The position numbers and the translations under genes were made by a program. DNA of 60,581 bases, from the NCBI GenBank assembly GCA_900473045.1, contig UCKS01000003.1, forward strand, positions 1-60,581. The letters are read 5' to 3'. Below, in pieces: positions 52,984-60,581 of this stretch. The stretch is from Hyphomicrobiales bacterium (GTDB lineage: Bacteria; Pseudomonadota; Alphaproteobacteria; Rhizobiales; Rhizobiaceae). The notes under the pieces were generated by a model that had not been told where the DNA came from, ran no database searches, and worked only from the letters and a program-made list of their open reading frames with translations. Within the stretch, counting starts at the first letter, position 1. The number at the start of each line of letters is the position of its first letter.

Positions 52984-54675
52984 TTAAACCAGGACCGGCA
53001 CCGCAATATGATCCGGTTCCTGGCCGTTGCGGGCGCGCTCGATCATCAGCTCGAACGCCTTTTCCAGATGACGGACGAAACGTGTCGTATCAAACAGCGG
53101 CGCGATCGTGCGCTGCGCGGCAATTTTCTCTTTCACGGCACGCAGTTCATCGGGATTTTTCGCCAGCGAAACACAAAGTTCGACATACTGTTCCGCATTA
53201 TCCGCCACCAGTTCGACAACCCCAAGCGCCCGCAGCAGGCTCTCCGTCACCCGCGAGGCAAAGTGTGTGCCCTTGAAGGTCGGCACCGGCAGACCCGCCC
53301 ATAACTTGTCCGATGTCGTCGTGTGGCCGTTGCAGGGAAACGTATCCAGCCCGATATCCGCCGCTTGAAGGCGGGCAATGTGATCCGGGTAGGCAACCGG
53401 ATCGGCGAAGGTGATCCGGTCGCTGGCGATACCCGCATTTTCCATCCAGCGCAGCAGATTGTCGCGCGCAAAACGGTTGGAGCACATGACCCACAACAGG
53501 CTGTCTTCCGTTTGCCGCAGAATCTCTGCCCAGAGCTCCGCCGTTTGCGGCTTGATCTTGCGATGCGTGTTGAAGGAGGCAAAGACGATGCGGTCCTGCG
53601 GCAGACCAAGCACACTGCGCGCGGTGGCGGACGGGAGCGGACGGTCGACATTGTCATTGGCTTGGTAGCTGTCGGGAAGCAGGCAGAATTTCTCGTGATA
53701 GAACGGCCGGCTCGTTTCCGGCGTCACCACAGCGTCGGATAAAATATAGTCGCAATCGATGCCGGTCCCCGATCCGGGAAAGCCGAGATAGGCAACCTGG
53801 ATCGGCGCCGCCCCCTTGTTGAGCAGCCCGGCGCGGGAACCCTTGGTATGGCCCTTGAGATCAACAAGAATATCGATACCCGAACGCCGGATCAGCGCCG
53901 CCGCATCTGCGTCCGACAGGTGGCCGATGCGCTGCAGATTGGGATAGGTATTCCGTGATCCCTTATCGAGCCGGATCAAGTCGTCTCCAGTGCTGCAGAA
54001 AAGCGCGACGTCGAACCGGTCCGGATCATGCTGCAGCAGCGCGCTCTGGAAAAGGCGCATCGTGGCGTGCTGATCACTGAAATCGGCCGAGAGGTAGCCA
54101 ATCCTGATCCTGTCGGAAAACTGGTGCGGCACCGCCCGCCGTGCCGCTCTTGATGCTGGCGTGAACGCCACGGCATCGTGGATTTTCGTCTGCCGCGCAT
54201 TGATGTTTTCGTCGCCGCACCAGCCGATATGGCGATGTGGAAACTCTGCGGCCAGATACTGTTCGTCGCCGGCTTTCAGCCGGTCCAGAAACCGCTGGTC
54301 ATCCATCTGCGCTTCGTCGAGGCAAAGGAATTCATGCAGATAGCGGCGATAGGTCTCCTCGGCATTGGTATCGAATATGCCGGATTTGGCGGCAAGCCGG
54401 GCTATGTTCAAGGACGCGAAGGAATCGTCCGCCTCCTGCAGCATGTTGGCCGCAAGTGCGCGCAGCATCGCCTGCCTGGGGCCACCCATGTCCGCCGCCT
54501 TGATGTAGAACGCAGCCGCCTCGGTGAATTTCTCTGTCTTGGCATAACATTGGGCAATCAGCAGCAGCTCGTTGAGCGCGAACGGTTGCCGCCGGGTGGG
54601 CGACAGAATGCTCAATGCCCGGTCATAGTGACCTGCATTGTAATAACCGAGCGCTTTTGAAAGAGATGCCGACAT
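52984..54675 (-). CDS. TPR and OGT-like glycosyltransferase (GT41 / SPINDLY type)
   Basis: A 563-residue protein. N-terminal TPR-like helices (SKALGYYNAGHYDRALSILS, AKTEKFTEAAAFYIKAADMG) precede a GT41-like catalytic region: RIRIGYLSADFSDQHATMRLF, DILVDLKGHTKGSRAGLLNK, APIQVAYLGFPGSGTG, FASFNTHRKIKPQTAELWAE, and GLDTFPCNGHTTTSDKLWAGLP near the C-terminus. Bacterial members add GlcNAc-like sugars to proteins, in several cases adhesins or flagellins. The ATG at 54675 starts the first TPR helix. It is divergent from a second glycosyltransferase gene (144 bp). Confidence 0.87.
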   Translation of the reverse strand: MSASLSKALGYYNAGHYDRALSILSPTRRQPFALNELLLIAQCYAKTEKFTEAAAFYIKAADMGGPRQAMLRALAANMLQEADDSFASLNIARLAAKSGIFDTNAEETYRRYLHEFLCLDEAQMDDQRFLDRLKAGDEQYLAAEFPHRHIGWCGDENINARQTKIHDAVAFTPASRAARRAVPHQFSDRIRIGYLSADFSDQHATMRLFQSALLQHDPDRFDVALFCSTGDDLIRLDKGSRNTYPNLQRIGHLSDADAAALIRRSGIDILVDLKGHTKGSRAGLLNKGAAPIQVAYLGFPGSGTGIDCDYILSDAVVTPETSRPFYHEKFCLLPDSYQANDNVDRPLPSATARSVLGLPQDRIVFASFNTHRKIKPQTAELWAEILRQTEDSLLWVMCSNRFARDNLLRWMENAGIASDRITFADPVAYPDHIARLQAADIGLDTFPCNGHTTTSDKLWAGLPVPTFKGTHFASRVTESLLRALGVVELVADNAEQYVELCVSLAKNPDELRAVKEKIAAQRTIAPLFDTTRFVRHLEKAFELMIERARNGQEPDHIAVPVLV

Positions 54676-54819
54676 CGACGTTCCAGACGTATCCACTGAT
54701 AAACCATCGCTAGCGATACCGGCTGGTGCAAGGCTGGATCGACAGAGAATGGCGCCGCAAGCCTCGCGCACCCGACACCGCCTACATCGGGAGATCCCAA
54801 CCCGCGTGGACACGCCTTG

Positions 54820-55836
54820 ATGACACAGCTTACCCTCTGCATGCCGAGCAACCGCGATCTGCAGCGCTCCGCCGGCGCGATCGAAACGGCATTGATCTAT
54901 GCGGACAAGAGAGATTGCCGGCTGGTCGTTTCCGACAATTCCGGTGATCCGCAAAAGCGCGCCCGCTACGAAAACAGCCATCCACGCCTTACCTATGTCG
55001 TCCCGGACGGTGATGGCGGATTGCGGAACATGGCCTCTGCCCTGTCAAAGGTCGAAACGCCGTTTCTGATGCCGATGGGCGATGATGACGAGATCTATGG
55101 CCTTGATCACAAGCAGCCCCTCGACCTTTCGGCTCTGCCCGGCGACGTGATCGGGGTTCGTCCGCAGACAGTCATCTGGACGAATGAAAAAGGGGTACAG
55201 CAGGTCGATCGGTTTTCGATCACCGCCGATAATGCCGGCAGCCGCCTGCTCGAATATAACGGCAAGGCCAATGGCAATAACGGGCTCTACTACAGCGCCT
55301 ACCGCTCGGACCTGTTCAAGGGCATGTTTTCGCTGTTCTCGCAAGCCCATCCGACGCACGGCGGCTATTGTGACTGGGCCTTGAGCTTTGCGTTCTGCGC
55401 CGCCGGAAAATTTCTGACCGATGCTTCGACGATCTACCGCTATGACCTTGGCCGCTGGGCGAGCAGCAGCAAGCTGGAGGCGGCAAAAACCAGCCTCTAT
55501 CTGCAGGCTGGATTGCCCGAAACAGCGGAGCACTACTCGGCCCTTTTGCGGTTCATAGACGTCCATGCCTTGCTGATCGGCCTGCCTCTTTCCGACACTG
55601 AACGCCGCGATGCGCAGACGGCCAACGCCCGCCTCGCCCTTCGCACCTTTCTGCACGAGGTCACAAAGGCCCCGGATCAATACGATCCAGAAGTGGTCTA
55701 TCTCGCCGAACTGACCGGCCAGACCCCGGACCTCGACACAGCCTTCCAGATCTCGCTCCTGATCATCGACCGGCTGCAGGACGGCTTGGCGGAGAAGTAT
55801 GTGCGTTTTGTCAAGGCTGCAGGCGGAGTGGCTTGA
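54820..55836 (+). CDS. GT-A type glycosyltransferase-like protein
   Basis: A 338-residue protein. MTQLTLCMPSNRDLQRS, RLVVSDNSGDPQKRARYEN and PFLMPMGDDDEIYGLDH fit a GT2-like nucleotide-binding fold with a DDDE acidic motif. GLYYSAYRSDLFKGMFSLF resembles the acceptor-loop region. The C-terminal third is helical. The acceptor is unknown; its divergent partner suggests a glycosylation pair. Start at ATG 54820; the TTG at 54817 would only add one residue. Confidence 0.7.
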   Translation: MTQLTLCMPSNRDLQRSAGAIETALIYADKRDCRLVVSDNSGDPQKRARYENSHPRLTYVVPDGDGGLRNMASALSKVETPFLMPMGDDDEIYGLDHKQPLDLSALPGDVIGVRPQTVIWTNEKGVQQVDRFSITADNAGSRLLEYNGKANGNNGLYYSAYRSDLFKGMFSLFSQAHPTHGGYCDWALSFAFCAAGKFLTDASTIYRYDLGRWASSSKLEAAKTSLYLQAGLPETAEHYSALLRFIDVHALLIGLPLSDTERRDAQTANARLALRTFLHEVTKAPDQYDPEVVYLAELTGQTPDLDTAFQISLLIIDRLQDGLAEKYVRFVKAAGGVA

Positions 55837-56043
55837 GGGTTAGCCGTCGCCCTAAAAGACGTGCGCCCATATGGCGCTAAAAAAGCTCCCAGCCACTTAG
55901 CCGCTGGGATATATCCACTGGAGCCAGCGGTGCGATACGGCGCCGCACCTGTCACAAACTTGAAGAGAATAACGGTTTCTTACCGGCAACGCGCCTCGAA
56001 TTGCCGACCGCAGTGGTCACGAAAGATGCAATAACCTTGGCGC

Positions 56044-56234
56044 TCATTGGGAACGGCCAATGAGATTGCCGACAATTCCGCCAGCTACAGCGCCGATAGC
56101 CGCGCCGCCCCAGCTATTGCTGACAACGCCGCCAATGATTGCGCCGGAGCCTACTCCGATTGCAATCCTCGCTCTGTCGCCGGGCAAGACGACAGGGCAA
56201 CAATTGTTCCAACCGCAGCGACAAGCTTTCTCAT
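56044..56234 (-). pseudogene. Frameshifted glycine-zipper lipoprotein
   Basis: On the minus strand an ATG at 56234 reads MRKLVAAVGTIVALSSCPAT, a lipoprotein signal with lipobox LSSC, and then hits a TAG after about 27 codons. One frame over, sequence directly continuing reads RIAIGVGSGAIIGGVVSNS and GGAAIGAVAGGIVGNLIGRSQ before a TGA at 56044. Together they make the usual glycine-zipper 2TM lipoprotein of rhizobia (about 63 residues). The interval is 191 bp, one base short of a whole number of codons, so a single-base loss (or read error) near 56168-56176 breaks it. Confidence 0.7.
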
Positions 56235-56451
56235 CGCGTTTCCCCTTGTTTCACATAGGCATTTCAGCAGGTTGGTCCAGCATCTATCTATGGGAATGAG
56301 CGTGATTGTCTATAGTGCGGGCACGCCGGGACGCCGCTCATTTATAAGCCTGACCGAATGACCAAAGCAGCAGTTGAAACGCACATGGTAGAGAATGGCA
56401 ACCAAATTGTTGGCAGCGCCTGAGCAGTTCTCTCAAAAATCTAAAGAATTT

Positions 56452-56528
56452 TGGTAGCGGGAGAGGGACTCGAACCCCCGACACGCGGATTATGATTCCG
56501 CTGCTCTAACCACCTGAGCTACCCCGCC
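56452..56528 (-). tRNA. tRNA-Met (CAT anticodon)
   Basis: A 77-nt cloverleaf on the minus strand, starting GGCGGGGTAGCTCAGGTGG and ending GCTACCA with CCA encoded. The anticodon stem GCGGA/TCCGC encloses the loop ATCATAA, anticodon CAT. The T-loop TTCGAGT is standard. The first pair is G-U rather than the mismatch of initiator tRNA, so it is elongator Met; a lysidine-type tRNA-Ile2 is a lesser alternative. Confidence 0.93.
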
Positions 56529-56580
56529 ATCAGACTGCGACTTTGGCTTTTGGCCGCTGTCGTCATCGTCAGTGGGCGGC

Positions 56581-56609
56581 TTATAAGGTGCGGCTGATGC
56601 CGGTGTCAA
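56581..56609 (-). promoter_or_regulatory. Sigma-70 promoter of tRNA-Met
   Basis: On the minus strand TTGACA (56609-56604), a 17-bp spacer and TTATAA (56586-56581) form a near-perfect promoter about 50 bp upstream of the tRNA 5' end. Confidence 0.8.
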
Positions 56610-56698
56610 GCCGAGCCGTTTCAAAAAACCGGAAGTTTTTCAAGGCACGGTGGACAATGGCGGGGCGCGGCACGTGACCGGCCGCCCCCTGTCCTCGA

Positions 56699-57940
56699 TC
56701 AGGCCGCAATCACGCCCTGCAGCAGATCCTTGAGAGCGGCTTCGGCTGCCGCCTCGCGTTCGGAGCGCAGGATGAAGCCGCCGCCGTAGACACGGGCGTC
56801 TTCACCGATCCCGGAATAGAGCGCACAGGCTTGGCCCGGGGCGACACCCGCCTCGCCTTCCAGCAGTTCGACCGAGACGCCGTCTGCATCGGCGCGCAGG
56901 ATTGCAGGCGCCGGCTGGCGGGTGGAGCGAACCTTGGCGAAACAGGCAAATCCATCGGCGGCCACATCGAAAATATCGCCGTCGCCCAGCCAGTTGATAT
57001 CGCGCAGATAGACGCGACGGGTTTCCAGCGCTTCCTTCGGGCCGACGATGACGCGGCGCGAGCGGGCATCGAGATGCACCACGTAGAGTGGCTCGCCGGT
57101 AGCGACGCCGATGCCGCGGCGTTGGCCGATCGTATAGTGCAGTATGCCATCATGGCTGCCGAGCACGCGGCCGTCCAAATGGACGATATCGCCCGCCAGG
57201 GACGCGTTCGGCTTCAGCTTGTTGATGATATCGGCATACTTGCCCTGCGGCACGAAACAGATGTCCTGGCTGTCAGCCTTCTTGGCGACGACGAGGCCCA
57301 TGTCTTCGGCAAGCGCCCTCGTTTCCGCCTTGGTGAGATTGCCCAGCGGAAAGCGCAGATAGTCGATCTGCTCCTGCGTCGTGGCAAACAGGAAATAGCT
57401 CTGGTCGCGATCGGCATCTGTCGGGCGAAACAGCGCGCGGCGGCCCGGTGCGTCCGGCTGCGGATTGGCCTTGGAGCGGATATAATGGCCGGTCGCCAGC
57501 GCATCCGCACCGAGATCGCGTGCCGTTGCCAGAAGATCGGCAAATTTGACCGTCTGGTTGCAGGCAACGCAAGGGATCGGCGTTTCGCCGGCCACATAGC
57601 TTTCGGCGAAAGGATTGATCACCGTCTCGCGAAACCGCTGCTCGTAATCGAGAACGTAATGCGGAATACCCAGCACCTCGCAGACGCGGCGGGCGTCATC
57701 GATGTCCTGGCCGGCACAGCAGGAACCGGCACGGTGGACGGCGGCACCATGATCGTAAAGCTGCAGGGTGATGCCGAGAACGTCGTAGCCCTGCCGTTTC
57801 AGGATGCCGGCCACCACGGAACTGTCGACGCCGCCGGACATGGCAACGACGACGCGCGTATCTTCGGGCTTGCGATCAAAATCGAGACTGTTCACGGCAT
57901 CCAATCCGGTATTCCGGTCCATCGGCAGGTTGTTCGGCAT
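56699..57940 (-). CDS. mnmA: tRNA-specific 2-thiouridylase MnmA
   Basis: A 413-residue PP-loop enzyme that forms s2U34 in tRNA Lys, Glu and Gln. The PP-loop [16 protein letters not shown], the catalytic cysteines in [12 protein letters not shown] and [16 protein letters not shown], and [12 protein letters not shown] are present. Three starts are possible: ATG 57940 ([10 protein letters not shown]), ATG 57922, or GTG 57895, which gives the (V/M)[15 protein letters not shown] opening usual in rhizobia. The true N-terminus is unresolved within 15 codons. A TusA protein, a possible sulfur relay partner, is at 41.7 kb. Confidence 0.94.
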   Translation of the reverse strand: MPNNLPMDRNTGLDAVNSLDFDRKPEDTRVVVAMSGGVDSSVVAGILKRQGYDVLGITLQLYDHGAAVHRAGSCCAGQDIDDARRVCEVLGIPHYVLDYEQRFRETVINPFAESYVAGETPIPCVACNQTVKFADLLATARDLGADALATGHYIRSKANPQPDAPGRRALFRPTDADRDQSYFLFATTQEQIDYLRFPLGNLTKAETRALAEDMGLVVAKKADSQDICFVPQGKYADIINKLKPNASLAGDIVHLDGRVLGSHDGILHYTIGQRRGIGVATGEPLYVVHLDARSRRVIVGPKEALETRRVYLRDINWLGDGDIFDVAADGFACFAKVRSTRQPAPAILRADADGVSVELLEGEAGVAPGQACALYSGIGEDARVYGGGFILRSEREAAAEAALKDLLQGVIAA

Positions 57941-58076
57941 TTTCGCGCGACCATACCCTGTTTCCTGCCAGCGGCCAACGCCGCAGCACAGCGGCTCCCG
58001 GCCAAGACTGACCATACCGCACGCCGCTATATAGAAAGTCGCGGGGAGTTGAACAAGGGCAAGCGTTTTGCGCCGC

Positions 58077-58823
58077 TCAGATCAGCTTCATTCGCATCGC
58101 ACGGGCGATCGCCTGCATACGATTGACGGAGTCGAGCTTGCGGGTCGCGGTCTTGAAGTAGCTGGACACCGTATAGGCGGAAATGCCGAGGATGATGGCG
58201 ATCTCGTCGCTGCTCTTGCCGGCCGCAGCCCAGCGCAGACATTCGATCTCGCGCGTCGATAGCTTGTCGCGCGCCGAGGCGCCGACTTCGAAGGTGCGCT
58301 CGAGCGTTTCGAACAGTTGCAGCAGCGTCAGATAGAGATCGGCCGTCTCCGCCCTGTCGGGCTCGCCACGCTGTCCGCTGAGCACGGCGGCAAAGGCTTC
58401 CCCATGGGTGGTGTGCAGCGTGACGGCAAATGAATTGCTCATCGCCTGCCCGGAAAACAGCGCACCGACAGTGTCACGCGCCGCAGAACCTTGCGCATTG
58501 AGCAGTACTTGTGTTGCGCCGAAGATCGGCAGCTTGGTATGGCGCAGCCGCTCGATCAGCGCGCTGGCCTGGAAAACCGTGGCGGCGTCATATACCCGCA
58601 CAAGCTCCGATGGCCAGCTGCTCAAAACGAGACGCTCGGCAAAACGCTGTTGCTCGCCGAAGGGGACGCGCGCGATCATAAAATGGCTGAAACCGAATTG
58701 CGCCGTGCATTGGCGCATCAGGTGGAGCACTTCATACTCCGTCTGGACTGCGGAACTGTTCATGCCCAAAAGGAAATCAGCATAAGCCTCGCTTCGCAAG
58801 GTCAGCTTGTCAGGGTCTCTCAT
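58077..58823 (-). CDS. LuxR family transcriptional regulator
   Basis: A 248-residue regulator. The C-terminal LuxR HTH is clear: [53 protein letters not shown]. The N-terminal 170 residues are compatible with an autoinducer-binding domain ([32 protein letters not shown]), though the signature W/Y/D residues are not all in place, so ligand type is uncertain. No luxI-like synthase is in the window. The start [14 protein letters not shown] (58823) is chosen because the upstream extension is Cys/Arg-rich and not protein-like. Confidence 0.85.
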   Translation of the reverse strand: MRDPDKLTLRSEAYADFLLGMNSSAVQTEYEVLHLMRQCTAQFGFSHFMIARVPFGEQQRFAERLVLSSWPSELVRVYDAATVFQASALIERLRHTKLPIFGATQVLLNAQGSAARDTVGALFSGQAMSNSFAVTLHTTHGEAFAAVLSGQRGEPDRAETADLYLTLLQLFETLERTFEVGASARDKLSTREIECLRWAAAGKSSDEIAIILGISAYTVSSYFKTATRKLDSVNRMQAIARAMRMKLI

Positions 58824-58864
58824 ATTTTTAATCACCAACCTGCCGGCCACAGCGCCAGCTCTCC

Positions 58865-58890
58865 AAAAAATTCTTATTCCGGAATTTTTT
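58865..58890. repeat. Inverted repeat upstream of luxR
   Basis: AAAAAATTC (58865-58873) pairs with GAATTTTTT (58882-58890), 9 bp perfect with 8-bp spacer. It lies 42 bp upstream of the luxR ATG. It may be an operator for the regulator itself, or simply an AT-rich hairpin. Confidence 0.4.
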
Positions 58891-59240
58891 CGGCAGCAGC
58901 ACGATAGATCCAACCGACAAAAACCCCGAGAGGTCACCAGGGACACAATCGAAGCGAAAAAGCCGGTATTTTGAAATAAAATGGCGCGTCGAGAGCATTC
59001 CAGAGCAACATAATGCCGCTCATGCTCAATTACTGGCCGTTACTACCAACAATTTTATGAAAATTGAACCATTATATTTGCATAGCTCCCATGCATACAT
59101 GGAAATTACATAGGCGAAGCTTAGAAACCTCACAATAAAGCGACATGCAGGAGACGAGTTGCGCTGTCCCGATCGCCGCTTGCATGATCTGCGATTGGTC
59201 GAAGAGCACGCTGGAAGTCTCTAAAATTATTAGCAAATTG

Positions 59241-59255
59241 TTACCACTCGCTTAG
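59241..59255 (+). promoter_or_regulatory. Degenerate CtrA-type site upstream of sciP
   Basis: TTAC-N7-TTAG (59241-59244, 59252-59255) matches six of eight CtrA consensus bases with correct spacing, 65 bp before the sciP ATG. CtrA is known to activate sciP in Caulobacter. Weak alone, supported by context. Confidence 0.35.
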
Positions 59256-59319
59256 GCAAATGTTAAATGTGGCAGGGTAAGTTGTGCCTATATGGTCTTG
59301 AGTATGTGTAGAGAGTCCA

Positions 59320-59595
59320 ATGACCGAAATGATACGACCCCGCGTGAAATATGTCATCGGACCCGATGGCAGCCCTTTGACAATTGCTGATCTACCACCG
59401 GCCAATACGCGCCGTTGGGTGATCCGCAGAAAGGCAGAAGTCGTCGCCGCCGTGCGTGGCGGACTGCTGAGCCTGGAAGAAGCCTGTGAACGCTATACCT
59501 TGACCGTCGAAGAATTCCTGTCCTGGCAGTCCTCGATCAGCGACCATGGTCTTGCCGGCCTGCGCACAACGCGCATCCAGCAATATCGCCACTAG
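59320..59595 (+). CDS. sciP: SciP, small CtrA inhibitory protein (DUF1153)
   Basis: A 91-residue DUF1153 protein: MIRPRVKYVIGPDGSPLTIA, then RRWVIRRKAEVVAAVRGGLLSLEEACERY (cited in part: VIRRKAEVVAAVRGGLLS) and the end LRTTRIQQYRH. It matches Caulobacter SciP, which binds CtrA and DNA to repress CtrA-activated genes in G1. The start may be ATG 59320 (MTEMIRPRV) or the inner ATG at 59329, the common alphaproteobacterial start. Its 3' end is 22 bp from the convergent pqiA-like gene. Confidence 0.92.
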   Translation: MTEMIRPRVKYVIGPDGSPLTIADLPPANTRRWVIRRKAEVVAAVRGGLLSLEEACERYTLTVEEFLSWQSSISDHGLAGLRTTRIQQYRH

Positions 59596-59617
59596 CCAGA
59601 TCCTTCATTTAAAAGAG

Positions 59618-60082
59618 TTAAAGCGGCCGCACTGAGTGCGGCCGCAGCCACATTTGGAGCAGCCCTGTCAGCACCGCTGATCCGGCATAGAACCACAGGC
59701 CCGGCTGGGTGAAAGCCTCGGCCATTCCACTGGTCTTGGCCGCAAAGATCACGATCGCCACCAGCATCACATCCATCATCGACCATTTGCCGAGTATGGG
59801 CAAAAGCCGGGCAACCACCCCGCCCACCACCTTGCCGTCCGCTGCCGCTGTTGCCTCGAAGGCAATCCCGACCAGCTTCGCAAAAGGGAAAACGACGGAA
59901 AAAAGCGCCACGACGATAGCCAGCACAGGGTTGCCGTCATCCCAGAGCGAAGACACGATCCCAAGAAGCGACGGCGTTTCGTTGAAAAAAACCAGTTTTT
60001 CGAACCGGACCAGCGGCAGCACCAGCCCAAGAGCGAGAAAAAACGCTGAAAGAACAAGGAAAAGCGGTGTGATCAGACGCAT
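59618..60082 (-). CDS. pqiA: Paraquat-inducible protein A-like membrane protein
   Basis: A 154-residue protein with four membrane helices: LITPLFLVLSAFFLALGLVL, VLAIVVALFSVVFPFAKLVG, MDVMLVAIVIFAAKTSG and LWFYAGSAVLTGLLQMWL. GKWSMMDVMLVA is characteristic of PqiA. It has only one PqiA domain, about a third of the E. coli two-domain protein, and no pqiB/mce genes are adjacent. Envelope lipid transport is the family theme, but a standalone role is unproven. Confidence 0.85.
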   Translation of the reverse strand: MRLITPLFLVLSAFFLALGLVLPLVRFEKLVFFNETPSLLGIVSSLWDDGNPVLAIVVALFSVVFPFAKLVGIAFEATAAADGKVVGGVVARLLPILGKWSMMDVMLVAIVIFAAKTSGMAEAFTQPGLWFYAGSAVLTGLLQMWLRPHSVRPL

Positions 60083-60248
60083 GATTCTTGTCTTCTATTG
60101 CACGGGCAGGATTACATATCATCTTTGATGATGCTGAACAGCGAGGTCCTTGGCATCGCACCCCGAAATGCTTGACCTCCGCATGTGCGACGATGAACCA
60201 ACCACGGAACGGAACGGCCGGGTTCGACCGGCAAATAGGAGAGATGCG

Positions 60249-60530
60249 ATGAATATCGTGAGCGACGAAGCCGGCTCGCATGGCCGATACAGCACAGTCG
60301 TCGAAGGCCATACGGCCGAAATGACCTATTCCCGGTCATCGCCGCACCTGATCATCATCGATCACACCGCCGTCCCCGATGCGTTGCGGGGTAAAGGCGT
60401 CGGCCAGGCGCTGGCAGCCCATGCTGTCGACGAAGCGCGAAAAGGCGGCTGGAAAATCATTCCGCTCTGCCCCTTCATGCGTGCTCAGGCGCAACGCCAT
60501 CCCGAATGGCACGATGTCATCCAGAATTGA
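60249..60530 (+). CDS. Small GNAT-fold N-acetyltransferase (YjdJ/Gcn5-like)
   Basis: A 93-residue minimal acetyltransferase. MTYSRSSPHLIIIDHTAVPD, ALRGKGVGQALAAHAVDEAR (the acetyl-CoA RGxGxG/A motif) and IIPLCPFMRAQAQRHPEWH are diagnostic of the short GNAT family GCN5-like YidJ/YjdJ. The active-site cysteine in LCPF is present. The substrate is unknown. Start at ATG 60249, with GGAGAG 6 bp upstream. Confidence 0.87.
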   Translation: MNIVSDEAGSHGRYSTVVEGHTAEMTYSRSSPHLIIIDHTAVPDALRGKGVGQALAAHAVDEARKGGWKIIPLCPFMRAQAQRHPEWHDVIQN

Positions 60531-60581
60531 GCAGCCCCCTGAACCTCGTCGAAAAATGCACAAGGCCCTTCTCACGGACTT

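Larger units (their letters stand above)
58824..59319. other. 496-bp AT-rich intergenic region between luxR and sciP
   Basis: No gene is visible. It contains the inverted repeat at 58865-58890 near the luxR start, several AT-rich tracts, a degenerate CtrA-type site at 59241-59255 and a GAGTC (GANTC, CcrM site) at 59313-59317, three bases before the sciP ATG. The length is unusual for this window and fits a complex, cell-cycle-controlled sciP promoter. Confidence 0.6.

Noticed and set aside
55898..55925. CCCAGC/GCTGGG hairpin downstream of the GT gene
   Set aside because: A 6-bp stem with a long loop and no T-run; too weak to call a terminator.
58077..58823. A quorum-sensing LuxR with paired synthase
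   Set aside because: No LuxI-type gene is in the window, and the ligand-pocket signature residues are not all in place.
59623..59645. GC-rich hairpin GCGGCCGCACT/AGTGCGGCCGC as a terminator between sciP and pqiA
   Set aside because: It lies within the last codons of the pqiA-like gene, has a one-base loop and lacks a T-run on either useful side.

Overview
The window is chromosomal DNA of an alphaproteobacterium, almost certainly a member of the Rhizobiaceae (Rhizobium/Agrobacterium/Allorhizobium type). This rests on the set and order of genes (etfA-hbd, argH-lptM-like-lysA-TIGR02302, ftsE-ftsX-plsC, hisC-tyrC, rpmB-yhhQ, bolA/J-domain-cobS-cobT, aroK-aroB-corC, xerD-accA, sciP), on families largely confined to Rhizobiales (DUF930, DUF2125, DUF1153/SciP, TIGR02302), on high-GC codon use, and on two RIME-like palindromic mosaic repeats. 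No phage, IS element, plasmid backbone, rRNA or CRISPR array is visible.

Layout. 1-4 kb: the end of etfA with a clear terminator, hydroxybutyryl-CoA dehydrogenase, then a small detox/regulator block (GST, SRPBCC protein, divergent GlxA-type AraC regulator). 4-10.5 kb: TlpA-like thioredoxin divergent from argH, an LptM-like lipoprotein, lysA and a large TIGR02302 membrane protein. 10.5-12.7 kb: an orphan low-GC gene, a CpdR-like receiver and hpt. 12.7-18.8 kb: a membrane protein divergent from ftsE-ftsX, a YdcF protein, plsC, ChaC and DUF2125. 18.9-19.8 kb: an overlapping two-gene accessory pair, one member HEPN-like, placed downstream of hisC-tyrC. 20-28.7 kb: tyrC, hisC, a methyltransferase, gloB, a cupin, an exporter, a DUF3108 protein, rpmB, and yhhQ behind a candidate preQ1 riboswitch. 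28.8-32.9 kb: cobT, cobS, a J-domain protein and bolA. 33-41.9 kb: a secreted caspase-like protein, the CorC/aroB/aroK operon, xerD, accA, an L,D-transpeptidase lipoprotein and a TusA protein. 42-48.8 kb: a YCII/DGPF protein with an ECF42-type sigma factor, a DUF930 protein, a CobW-family GTPase, a D,D-carboxypeptidase, an M20 hydrolase and an Lrp/AsnC regulator. 49-60.6 kb: a metal-independent-type KdsA, an alcohol dehydrogenase with a divergent AraC regulator, an OGT-like/GT pair, a frameshifted glycine-zipper lipoprotein, tRNA-Met, mnmA, a LuxR regulator, sciP, pqiA-like and a small GNAT protein.

Themes. (1) Cell envelope and division: ftsEX, a D,D-carboxypeptidase, an L,D-transpeptidase, plsC, KdsA and an LptM-like protein. 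(2) Alphaproteobacterial cell-cycle control: a SciP orthologue, a CpdR-like receiver, and a perfect CtrA consensus box upstream of ftsE. (3) Amino-acid and cofactor synthesis: argH, lysA, aroBK, hisC-tyrC, cobST. (4) Small-scale regulation readable from sequence: a preQ1-I-like aptamer overlapping the yhhQ start codon, a hairpin over the hpt ribosome binding site, and 21-bp phased repeats in the adh/araC intergenic region.

Most of the window is ordinary core chromosome. The less explained parts are the HEPN-like pair, the gene at 10694-11434, the KdsA of an unexpected class, the alcohol dehydrogenase with a degraded structural zinc lobe, and the OGT-like/GT pair. No single locus can be called a new system from sequence alone; the HEPN-like pair is the best candidate.
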